The notes under the pieces were generated by a model, which saw only the letters and a list, made by a program, of their open reading frames with translations, was not told the origin of the DNA and ran no database searches. A stretch of 64,000 nt of DNA, taken from Bradymonas sediminis. Its GTDB lineage: Bacteria; Myxococcota_A; Bradymonadia; Bradymonadales; Bradymonadaceae. Shown in pieces: positions 25,410-33,205 of the stretch. The position numbers and the translations under genes are program-made. The stretch covers positions 1,874,001-1,938,000 of the forward strand of contig NZ_CP030032.1 of assembly GCF_003258315.1 (NCBI RefSeq). Direction: 5' to 3'. The number at the start of each line of letters is the position of its first letter. Positions within the stretch are counted from its first letter, which is position 1.

Positions 25410-26288
25410 CTATTTAAGGCGCGGCCCGATTTCGGGCGACAAGCTCCGGCTTCGCGGGGGCGGGGCGGGGAGATTGAGCAGCGCCTCGGTCGCCGCCTGG
25501 GCGCTGGCGAAGCGGTCGGCTGGGTCCTTGCGCATCAATTGATGGAGCCAGGATTGGAGCGTGGCGGGCACTTCGAAGTCCGGGCAAAACGGCCCCGCAG
25601 GGGTGTTGAGGTGGGCCTGGGTGAGCGGGATAAATCCATCGCTGCCGAAGGGCGGGCGCCCGGTGGCGACCGCGTAGATGGTGCAGCCCAGGGCGTATAG
25701 ATCGGTCCACGGGCCGATATTCTCGGTTTCGCCGCGGATCTGCTCCGGGGCGGAGTATTCGGGGGAGCCGCGATATTCGCGGGGGCAGGCGCCCGCGGTG
25801 CGCGGCGTGGCGGCGGTCAATTGGGCGATCCCAAAGTCGATCAACTTGTACGCAGGCGCGCTCGCGGGGCTAGAAAATCGCAGGATATTTGCGGGCTTTA
25901 TATCGCAATGAATGATCTGCTTTGCGTGCAGATAATCCAGCGCGCCCAGGACCTGCAGGAGCAGCGCACGCACCGCGCCCCAGCTTGCCAGGCGCGGCGT
26001 GTCGGCGCAGGAGTTCTCGGCCATCTCCATCGCGAGGACCGGGGTTCCGTCGAGCGTTTCGGTGTCGTAGACGGTCACGATGCCCGGGTGAGACAGCGTT
26101 TTGAGCAGCGCGAGTTCGTATTCGAACTCGCGCCGCCTCCAGGCGACGTCTTTGGTGGCGTTGGAGAGTTTTTTGAGTGCAATCGGGTAGTGGTATACGC
26201 TATGGGTGCCGCGCCAGACCTCACCGATGCTGCCGTGTGCGATGATTTCCGAGAGTGATACGTCGCCAATGCGCAGAGTTATTTTCAT
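25410..26288 (-). CDS. Hanks-type Ser/Thr protein kinase
   Basis: The 292-residue protein is little more than a kinase domain. The Gly loop is IAHGSIGEVWRG (16-27), the ATP lysine is in IALKKL (K39 or K40), the catalytic loop is HCDIKPANIL (HCD at 127-129, N134), and the metal motif is DFG (151-153). The APE-type segment is YSAPEQI. The arginine before the catalytic aspartate is replaced by cysteine (HCD instead of HRD), which usually loosens dependence on activation-loop phosphorylation. No membrane segment is visible. Its substrate is unknown. Confidence 0.9.
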   Translation of the reverse strand: MKITLRIGDVSLSEIIAHGSIGEVWRGTHSVYHYPIALKKLSNATKDVAWRRREFEYELALLKTLSHPGIVTVYDTETLDGTPVLAMEMAENSCADTPRLASWGAVRALLLQVLGALDYLHAKQIIHCDIKPANILRFSSPASAPAYKLIDFGIAQLTAATPRTAGACPREYRGSPEYSAPEQIRGETENIGPWTDLYALGCTIYAVATGRPPFGSDGFIPLTQAHLNTPAGPFCPDFEVPATLQSWLHQLMRKDPADRFASAQAATEALLNLPAPPPRSRSLSPEIGPRLK

Positions 26289-26492
26289 AATTTGACTTTA
26301 ATGGGTCGCGTTAGTTGTCGTATCGTAGAACGCGAGCCGGATGGATGAGCCAAGCCATATCGGTCGGTACCAATAATAAACGCATTTGCGCGCGCGAAAA
26401 CGGCGGCGCAGCATGGAGGTCAGCATCTTCTGTGTTAAAGTGCCGGCGCAGTTGATTGAACGCGCTGAGTCTAATTTTCGATAGGAAAGCAT

Positions 26493-27878
26493 ATGATAGA
26501 AGTTCGCAGGGTATCCATTTTTCGCGCGCTGCTTTGTTGCGTCTTTTCGCTGGGCGTCATGGCAGGGTGTGCAGAGGGGGATTCGGGTGATTGGGAGACC
26601 GAGGAGGTCGACAAAGGCCAGGATGAAGAGCAGGGCGAGTATTGCGAGGACCAGGATGGCGATGGCTTTCTGGGGATCACCGCGCGATGCCCCCGCGGCA
26701 CCGATTGCAACGACCTCGACGCCAATATTAACACGAAGGCCACCGAGATCTGTGGCGATGGAATCGACAATGACTGCCGAAACGGCGACGCCCCGTGCGA
26801 GCGGGAGTGTGTTGACGCCGATGGCGACGGCTACGGCGATGGCCCCGGGTGTTTAGGGCTCGATTGCGACGACACCAACGCCGCGATCAACCCCGGCGCG
26901 CGCGAGATTTGTGGCAACGAGATCGATGAAAATTGCGACGGAGCCGACGAAGCGTGCCCGGTCAATTGCACCGACCTCGACGGCGATGGATACGGCCCGG
27001 CCGGGCAGAACTCGGATTGCCCGTTGCAGGGCGATGACTGTGACGACTCGGACGCGTCGCGAAACCCGGGCGCCCAGGAAGTCTGCAACGGCGTCGACGA
27101 CAATTGTGACGGCCAGGTTGACGAGTGTGAGCAGACCGGCGCGGAGTGCTCCGGGACCTCGGCCTCCGACGCCTGTGTGGTCCAGATCGGCGCGAGCTGC
27201 AGCACGAACGCGGAGTGCGAGAGCCCGGCGCGCTGCGACTCCCAGGTCTGGGAGTGCCGTCTTCCGGTCGGCGAGAGCTGCACGATCACGGATGACTGCC
27301 TGGCCGGATATGTCTGCAATGGCGGCGTGTGCAGCGGTGAGTTTTGTGACCTTAATACCTGCTCGGGGGACTTCGGCTATTGCTCTTCGGAAGCCGAGCG
27401 CTGCGTCGAGTGTAACCCGGATGCGGCCGGCGACGGCGGATGCCCGGGCACCCAGACCTGCTCCTTTCAGGGGTTTTGCGCCGACGCGCTGTTGATCGCG
27501 GACGCGGATCCGGTCCCCGGTCATCCCGCAGTGCGCAACGACATCTACGCGCTGTCATTGGCCGTGGCGGATTGCTGGATCGATTATCGACACGCAGACC
27601 GCGATGAGCTCTGCCAGATCTTGTACCTGGGCGACGACGTCGGCCCCATCACCGAGGAGGATATGAAGAGCGCGTTTGTCGATGGGCACCTGAATTTCAT
27701 CGACGCGGATCGCCACGAGGCGCTCGACGACCTCTGGGGAGAGGGCTTCTGGAATGTGAAGAATATTCACTGGCGCAGCGAGCCACAGCCGGGCAGCTTT
27801 TTGGAGTATTGCGTCTGGTATGACACCAAGAATCGCGACGAGGTGATCGTCGAGAATTGCTCGGAGTTCTCGCCCTGA
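26493..27878 (+). CDS. MopE-like lipoprotein with metal-binding-type repeats
   Basis: The 461-residue protein has a signal with lipobox VMAGC. Residues about 50-200 contain three repeats of the MopE-type pattern DxDGDGxxxx...DCDDxxxxxxPGAxExCxxxxDxxCDG, e.g. DQDGDGF, DADGDGYGDG, DDNCDGQVD. These are acidic and cysteine-rich repeats with likely calcium or other metal binding. A second cysteine-rich part (about 210-330) and a C-terminal domain without known homologues (VADCWIDYRHADRDELCQIL) follow. It is probably a surface lipoprotein. The repeat-family call is seen directly; its role is unknown. Confidence 0.85.
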   Translation: MIEVRRVSIFRALLCCVFSLGVMAGCAEGDSGDWETEEVDKGQDEEQGEYCEDQDGDGFLGITARCPRGTDCNDLDANINTKATEICGDGIDNDCRNGDAPCERECVDADGDGYGDGPGCLGLDCDDTNAAINPGAREICGNEIDENCDGADEACPVNCTDLDGDGYGPAGQNSDCPLQGDDCDDSDASRNPGAQEVCNGVDDNCDGQVDECEQTGAECSGTSASDACVVQIGASCSTNAECESPARCDSQVWECRLPVGESCTITDDCLAGYVCNGGVCSGEFCDLNTCSGDFGYCSSEAERCVECNPDAAGDGGCPGTQTCSFQGFCADALLIADADPVPGHPAVRNDIYALSLAVADCWIDYRHADRDELCQILYLGDDVGPITEEDMKSAFVDGHLNFIDADRHEALDDLWGEGFWNVKNIHWRSEPQPGSFLEYCVWYDTKNRDEVIVENCSEFSP

Positions 27879-27904
27879 TCGCGGTGAGCAACGCGAGTTA
27901 GAAG

Positions 27905-27956
27905 AAAGCCGCAGGGCGCGTATTCTCGACGAATATCGCGCCCTGCGGCTTTTTTG
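27905..27956 (+). terminator. Rho-independent terminator after the MopE-like gene
   Basis: AAGCCGCAGGGCGCG pairs with CGCGCCCTGCGGCTT around an inner TATTC/GAATA stem, followed by T5-6. It ends 34 bases before the minus-strand TerB-like gene. Confidence 0.9.
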
Positions 27957-27989
27957 TGGTGTTGCGCTCTGGCGGCTCCCCACACGCCT

Positions 27990-28574
27990 TCAGGGGCGTG
28001 GCGAGTCGATGGAGTCGGTCGAGAGCTTCGCGGTGCTGCGCATCTCACGATGCGGCGCTAGGGGACCGGGTTGCTCGGCGCTTCGCTTCGGCGGCGCCGT
28101 GTTCAGCGAGGCGCGCATGCGGGTGAAGAGCTCGTCAATGCGCCCAGTCGACACGTTGAGCTTATGGCCGATGCGATAGACCAGGTCGGTCTGCTCCTGA
28201 TTTGCGCCGCTGCAGAATGTGGTCACGATGGCCAGGCAGAGCGCGTGAAATTGAGTGGTCGGCGCTCTGAGCCGGCTGCAGGCCGACACCAGCAGGATGC
28301 CGAAGGCGCGCGGGTGGGCAAAGAGGCGACGGATGCGGAATTCGCAGCCGTCGAGGTGGGCCGCAAAGGAGGCGTGCGCGACCCAATCCGCCTCGCAAAA
28401 TAGCTCCATCCACGCCACTTTTAGCTCCGCGTAGGCGCTAGGCTCCGCGTCCACACCCCCCACCAGCGCCAGCGCGACGATGAGCTCCGCGATGGCCTCG
28501 ACTTCGCTCTCCTCCAGCGCACGTAGAGCCGTCCAATCAGGCAAAATCTTCTGATAAATCTCCACCGATGACAT
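27990..28574 (-). CDS. TerB-like alpha-helical protein, unknown
   Basis: The 194-residue product (ATG at 28574, chosen over the in-frame GTG at 28583) has two similar helical segments, AIAELIVALALVGGVDAEPS and ALCLAIVTTFCSGANQEQTD, with following basic helices (IGHKLNVSTGRIDELF). This repeated pattern resembles tellurite-resistance TerB-like folds, which end in helices after an acidic loop. No catalytic residues were seen. The C-terminal 40 residues are disordered. The TerB link is tentative. Confidence 0.55.
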   Translation of the reverse strand: MSSVEIYQKILPDWTALRALEESEVEAIAELIVALALVGGVDAEPSAYAELKVAWMELFCEADWVAHASFAAHLDGCEFRIRRLFAHPRAFGILLVSACSRLRAPTTQFHALCLAIVTTFCSGANQEQTDLVYRIGHKLNVSTGRIDELFTRMRASLNTAPPKRSAEQPGPLAPHREMRSTAKLSTDSIDSPRP

Positions 28575-28738
28575 AAGGCGCACCCCCCAATAATCACATT
28601 GTCAGGTCGACCGGCTTGCGTTTCCTGGCGTCGACGTAAATGAGCTATACGTAGAAACTAGACACATCGATTGGGCTTGCGATGGGCGCGCCGAGTTTCG
28701 TGCATTGGCGGGTGTGACGGCGGCGAGTCAACCACAAG

Positions 28739-28786
28739 AAAGATACCCGCGCCCTCGATCGTCGGGGGCGCGGGTATCTTCGTTTT
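28739..28786 (-). terminator. Terminator downstream of the OmpA-like lipoprotein
   Basis: AAGATACCCGCGCCC pairs with GGGCGCGGGTATCTT over a ten-base loop. On the minus strand it is followed by TTTCTTG. It lies about 60 bases after the OmpA stop. A T-rich run also lies on the plus strand, but no plus-strand gene needs it. Confidence 0.8.
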
Positions 28787-28846
28787 GAGCATTCGCGCCG
28801 GCGAGCACATCGCGAGTGACGCGGCCGCTCAGGTTAGGCCATTGTG

Positions 28847-30133
28847 TCAGGGCATCGGGCCATCCTGGATGATCCCCGGCCAGTCATCCTGCCCCTCGAT
28901 ATAGTCTCCTTCTTCGCCCTCGGGTTGCATCTCCTCATCGTCGGCGCTCTGCTCCGGGGCGAGGTAATCCTCACCCGGGGCCGCCGGGTTCGCGGCATCG
29001 CCGGGGCCGGGCTCATCGCTCGGGATGATCTGATCGACCGGCGGCAGCGGGCTGTTTAGCCGGTCGCCGGTATTGTCGAGATAATCGTCTTCCGGCAGCT
29101 CCTGCTCCTGGGCGTCCTCGGGACCACCGCCGATGGCCTCTGCGTTGTCGAGGATAATCTCGACACGACGGTTCATCGCGCGGCCCTCCGGGGTTTCATT
29201 GGAGGCGATGGGGCGGTCCTGGCCGTAGCCCACGGTGTCAATGCGCTCGCCCGGTATGCCGCGCGAGACCAGGTAGTCTTTGACCGACTCGGCCCGGTTT
29301 TGCGACAGGGTCTGGTTGAACTCTTCGGAGCCGGTCGAGCTGGTGAACCCGGCGACCGTCAGGGTGACCTCGGGTTGCATTTTTAGCGCCTCGGCCACGC
29401 GTTGCAGGTTCTGGCGCGCGATGGGCAAGAGGTCGTATTTGCCGTTCTCAAAGAGCGTCGCGCTGTCCAGGCTGATGATCGTCGCGCCGCCGGCGTCCTG
29501 GCGAACTTCGGCCACGTTCGCCAGCTTTTGCGTGACCTCTTCGAGCTGGGCTTCGGCGGCTTCTCGCCGCTCAATCTCGGCGTCGAGTTGGGCCATCGCG
29601 TCCTGGTATTGGGTCTGCAGCGACTGCATATCCGCCTGGGTCATCTGCTGCTCATCAAGCTTGTCCAGGGCGTCCTGGAGCTGGCGGCGCTGCTCCTGAA
29701 GTTGTTGCTCGTTGAGCTGACGGGTGGCCGCGGCGCTCTGTTTTTGGACGGCGAGGCGGCGCTGATAGTGCATGCGCGCGGCGTCGGTGCGCGCGAGCAA
29801 TTCGTTCTCGCGGGCCTTGCGCGTGGTCGCCATATAGTTGAGCTCCGCGCTGGCCATCGCCTGCTGAGCCCGGCGAAGCGCCAGGTACGCCATGGTATGC
29901 GTGGTGTTGCTGTCGGCGCTGTCCTGATAGGCCTTCTCGGCGCGGGCCAGGCTTTGCTTGGCCTGCTGAAGCTCGGTGGGCGCGTATTGGGCTGCGTGGC
30001 TGTGGTTGGCGGCCTGATTATAGGTGCTGCGCGCCTCTTGGAGATGTTTAGGGGGCGTGCTCGCGCATGCGCTCAATGTTAGCGCAAGCGCCGCGCAACA
30101 CCCCACGAATATGACCGAATTGGATCGATTCAA
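28847..30133 (-). CDS. OmpA-family lipoprotein with DUF4398-like N-terminus
   Basis: The 428-residue lipoprotein has lipobox SAC at the end of the signal (ALTLSACAS). Residues 30-100 show alternating helices rich in A and Q (TYNQAANHSHAAQYAPTELQQAKQSL), as in DUF4398 proteins. A coiled coil runs to about 210, and an OmpA peptidoglycan-binding domain follows (about 225-330: VTLTVAGFTSSTGS, NRAESVKDYLVSRGIPGERI, GRAMNRRVEI). The last 95 residues are acidic and proline rich. It probably links outer membrane and peptidoglycan. A second DUF4398 lipoprotein lies directly upstream on the same strand. Confidence 0.88.
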   Translation of the reverse strand: MNRSNSVIFVGCCAALALTLSACASTPPKHLQEARSTYNQAANHSHAAQYAPTELQQAKQSLARAEKAYQDSADSNTTHTMAYLALRRAQQAMASAELNYMATTRKARENELLARTDAARMHYQRRLAVQKQSAAATRQLNEQQLQEQRRQLQDALDKLDEQQMTQADMQSLQTQYQDAMAQLDAEIERREAAEAQLEEVTQKLANVAEVRQDAGGATIISLDSATLFENGKYDLLPIARQNLQRVAEALKMQPEVTLTVAGFTSSTGSEEFNQTLSQNRAESVKDYLVSRGIPGERIDTVGYGQDRPIASNETPEGRAMNRRVEIILDNAEAIGGGPEDAQEQELPEDDYLDNTGDRLNSPLPPVDQIIPSDEPGPGDAANPAAPGEDYLAPEQSADDEEMQPEGEEGDYIEGQDDWPGIIQDGPMP

Positions 30134-30251
30134 AACTTCCTCCTCGCGAAAAAATTAAGACGGAACAACGTCATCATCACCGCCGCGATGCCCCGCGGGG
30201 GGCGCGCCGAAGGGGCGCGCGCCCTGGGGCGCGGGCCAGGCGGGGTGGGGG

Positions 30252-30635
30252 TTAGTTTTTGAGTTGCTCATCGAGTTGCCGGATTTCCTGGTTAATGTCG
30301 CGCACCTGCATCGCCATTTTCTGCTGTTTACTCATGGTCAGCGCCAAGTTGGCGTCGGCCTGGGCGCGGGCCAGCGCGAGCTTCGCGGCAGGGTTATTGC
30401 CGGCCTGAATGGCCTTATTTGCTTGGGCCACGCCGTCGCGCGCGTAGCTTAGGTAGAGCTTGGCCGTCGGCATGCTCTCTGCGCCAAGCGCCCGCGCGGC
30501 GCTGATCGTTTTTTGCGGGCGGGCGTAATCTCGGGCGCTGATCTGGGCATCGGACCCGGTCGAACAGCCAAAGCCGAAGCCGGGAATAAGGACCAGGGCG
30601 AGGATGAGCGAGGGCATCGCGAGTCGAGTCTTCAT
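30252..30635 (-). CDS. DUF4398 lipoprotein
   Basis: The 127-residue product begins with a lipoprotein signal ending GFGCS. Its mature part is a helical hairpin rich in alanine (SARDYARPQKTISAARALGAES, AARAQADANLALTMSKQQKM), typical of DUF4398. It lies 118 bases upstream of the OmpA lipoprotein on the same strand; that gap contains a GC-rich self-complementary stretch (about 30189-30215). The proteins may form one envelope unit. Function of DUF4398 is unknown. Confidence 0.8.
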   Translation of the reverse strand: MKTRLAMPSLILALVLIPGFGFGCSTGSDAQISARDYARPQKTISAARALGAESMPTAKLYLSYARDGVAQANKAIQAGNNPAAKLALARAQADANLALTMSKQQKMAMQVRDINQEIRQLDEQLKN

Positions 30636-30845
30636 TGCTACTCCTCCTATCGATGATTCGGCGAGCCACTTAAACCTGACTTCTACGCCGGAGCGGCCGC
30701 AACGCTAAGGTATTGGATTTGCCTTAAAGCAGGTTGGGCGCAGTCATAATAGTGAAGTTAAACACCGGCGGCATTCAGCAAGTGCTTGTATTCTATCGGG
30801 AATTTGCGCGACTGGCGCCGCGCGGCCCCAAAGGGAGAGCCAGAT

Positions 30846-32309
30846 ATGCTCGAGTCCATCGCTCGCTTCTTTGAGGTGTTGGCGTTCAATATGCGCGCCG
30901 CGGATATCCTCGACGTGCTTTTGACGACGGTGTTCCTTTACGCAATTTTCGTCTGGATTCGGGACCGAATCTCGCGGGTGGTGGGGTTTGGCATCGCGCT
31001 GATTGGGGTGATCTACGGGTTGGCGCACTATCTTGGGCTCTACTTGATGTTGATGGTCTTTCGCGTCGGCGCGGTGGTGATTGCGCTGGCGGTGGTCGTG
31101 GTTTTTCAGGACGATATCCGCCGGCTCTTCGAGAAAATTCGGGTGATGAACCCCTGGAAGGCGAGCGACCCCAAATTCGACCAGCATCAGCTCGAGGTCC
31201 TCGTGGAGGCGGTCGAGCGGATGGCCAGGGGCCGGGTCGGCGCGCTGATCGTATTGCCCGGGCGCGAGGCGCTGGGCGTGCATCTACATGGGGGAATCGA
31301 GGCGCGCGCGACCCTGAGCGTGCCGCTTTTAGAGAGCATCTTTCATCCCAAAACCCCCGGTCATGACGGCGCCGTTATCATCGAGGATGGGCGCATCGAC
31401 CGCATCGCGGTCCATCTGCCCCTGTCGACGCGCCACGCCAAGCTCAACCAGGGCGGCACGCGCCACGCCGCGGGCCTTGGGCTCGCCGAGCGCAGTGACG
31501 CCCTGGTCATCGTTGTGTCCGAAGAGCGCGGCACGGTCAGCGTTGCTCAGGAGCACGAGCTCGTCGTGCTTGATTCGGCGGCTGACCTAGGTCCACGAAT
31601 TGAGGCGTTTCATGCGTCTTCGCGCGAACACCCCGAGGAGGTCCGCTGGCTTCCCCATTGGCTCACCCGAAACTTTCGCCTGAAGATACTCGCGTTATTG
31701 GTCGCCTCGACCCTCTGGCTATTCTTTGCCCACCGCGTCGAGAACGTGCGGCGCACCTATGAGGTCCCGATCGAATACCGCGGTCTGGCCGAGCAGTGGT
31801 ACGTCGAGGAGCCCAAGCCCATCAACGCCCGCGTCGAATTCACCGGCTCCGAGCGCGCCTTCGACAACGTCGACCCCGCTCGCCTAAAGCTGTCGGTGGA
31901 CCTGAGCGCGCTGAGCAAGGGCTCCCAGCGCATCGCCCTGGAGGACGCGCAGCTCGACGCCCCCGCGGGCATCAGCGTCGCCGAGATCAACCCGCCGGTG
32001 CTTAACCTGACCGCCAGCGAAATGGTGAAGACCAAGGTCGCGGTGCGCGCCCAGATAAACGGAAAACCCCTGCCGGGATACGAGGTCAAGAAGGTGGTCA
32101 CCGAGCCGGGGCGCGTCCAGGTGCGCGTGCCCAAGGCGATGGCGTCGACGATTCGAGAGCTTCAAACCGAGCCGATCTCTTTGGAGGGGTTGGACACGTC
32201 GAAGAGCCTGAAGGTGCAGCTCTTACCCGGCAAGGATATCCGGTTCCCGGGCGACGCGCCCCCGGTCGTGAGCGTGCGCCTTGAGATTGAGAAAGCCGCC
32301 GAGCATTAG
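30846..32309 (+). CDS. Fused CdaA-type diadenylate cyclase and YbbR-domain protein
   Basis: Diadenylate cyclases make c-di-AMP. The 487-residue protein has three N-terminal TM helices (about 17-95), a DAC domain (about 110-255) with DGAVII (174-179) and GTRHAAG (204-210), VVSEERGTV, then a fourth TM (about 280-300) and a C-terminal YbbR-type region of about 185 residues (LDAPAGISVAEINPP, IRELQTEPISLEGLD). In many Firmicutes the two activities are separate genes. The second arginine of the usual RHR motif is alanine here. The start ATG (30846) follows GGGAGAGCC; an ORF start at 30786 lacks this. Confidence 0.88.
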   Translation: MLESIARFFEVLAFNMRAADILDVLLTTVFLYAIFVWIRDRISRVVGFGIALIGVIYGLAHYLGLYLMLMVFRVGAVVIALAVVVVFQDDIRRLFEKIRVMNPWKASDPKFDQHQLEVLVEAVERMARGRVGALIVLPGREALGVHLHGGIEARATLSVPLLESIFHPKTPGHDGAVIIEDGRIDRIAVHLPLSTRHAKLNQGGTRHAAGLGLAERSDALVIVVSEERGTVSVAQEHELVVLDSAADLGPRIEAFHASSREHPEEVRWLPHWLTRNFRLKILALLVASTLWLFFAHRVENVRRTYEVPIEYRGLAEQWYVEEPKPINARVEFTGSERAFDNVDPARLKLSVDLSALSKGSQRIALEDAQLDAPAGISVAEINPPVLNLTASEMVKTKVAVRAQINGKPLPGYEVKKVVTEPGRVQVRVPKAMASTIRELQTEPISLEGLDTSKSLKVQLLPGKDIRFPGDAPPVVSVRLEIEKAAEH

Positions 32310-32319
32310 GGGGCGCCGC

Positions 32320-33003
32320 TCAGGTGAACGCCGACAGGTCGAGCGCGCCTCCGCGCGCCTCGGCGCGCTCATAAGCCGGGCGCGCCTGGAGTCGTCGCAA
32401 CAGCGCGCGGGCACGGCTGGTCTTGGCCGCGGACGCCTCGCCGGCCACCGCCCCGTGCAGCACAAAGCTCATCTGGATGTCGGCTGCGCTGAAGGCGTCG
32501 CCGGCAAAATAGGCGCGCTCGGCGAGCTCTTCTTCCCAGAAGGCGAGGTGTCGCCGGAGCTGCGGGTTGATAAATTGCGTCTTCGCGGCGCTCGCAACGG
32601 CCGCCAGCAGCGGGCGCGCCAGCCAGGGGCCCTGGGCCGGGAGCTGGTCAAACACCATCCTGAGCATCAGCGCGGGCATCGCGGAGCCCTCGGCGTAGTG
32701 CATCCAATAGCGGTACCTTAAGAATTCGGGGGTGTCGGGCGCCGGGCGCAGTTGGGTCGGGGCGTCCTGGCCGAAGGTGTCGACCAGGTATTCGAGGATC
32801 GCCCCGGACTCCGCGATGGTATGTCCGGCATGGGTGATCACCGGGGATTTACCCAGCGGGTGGACATCGCGCAGGGATTTGGGGGCGAGCATCGTCTGCG
32901 GGTCGCGCTCGTAGGTCTTAATCTGGTACTCCACGCCGAGCTCTTCGAGCAGCCAGAGGACACGGTGAGAGCGCGAATTATTGAGGTGGTGAACAGTCAG
33001 CAT
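32320..33003 (-). CDS. Glutathione S-transferase
   Basis: The 227-residue cytosolic protein has the thioredoxin-like N-terminal domain (about 1-80: MLTVHHLNNSRSHRVLWLLEELGVEYQ, KSLRDVHPLGKSPVI, IAESGAILEYLVDTF) and the all-alpha C-terminal domain ending in FSAADIQMSFVL, the usual GST N-capping box region. The ATG at 33003 gives the family N-terminus; an upstream start at 33054 adds 17 residues. The GST class cannot be resolved by eye. Catalytic residue is likely a serine near position 10-12. Confidence 0.9.
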   Translation of the reverse strand: MLTVHHLNNSRSHRVLWLLEELGVEYQIKTYERDPQTMLAPKSLRDVHPLGKSPVITHAGHTIAESGAILEYLVDTFGQDAPTQLRPAPDTPEFLRYRYWMHYAEGSAMPALMLRMVFDQLPAQGPWLARPLLAAVASAAKTQFINPQLRRHLAFWEEELAERAYFAGDAFSAADIQMSFVLHGAVAGEASAAKTSRARALLRRLQARPAYERAEARGGALDLSAFT

Positions 33004-33205
33004 CAGCAGATCCCAGGGAAATAAATTGTGATCGCGAAAACAACCAACGCCCAAGTCTCTAGCGGTCTGATCGTTGGCAAAACGATACTATATATGTCGC
33101 GCCAGGTTGGGTATCGTGGCCGAAGTTAGAACACATGGAGCTGTCGTCAAGCGCGGGGTTGTCCATTGGGCGACGTTTTCCGGTGCGTTCGCTAAGGAGG
33201 TAATA

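Noticed and set aside
30180-30250. GC-rich palindromic stretch between the DUF4398 genes
   Set aside because: It can fold, but there is no T tract and it is dominated by simple GCGC runs, so a terminator call is not supported.
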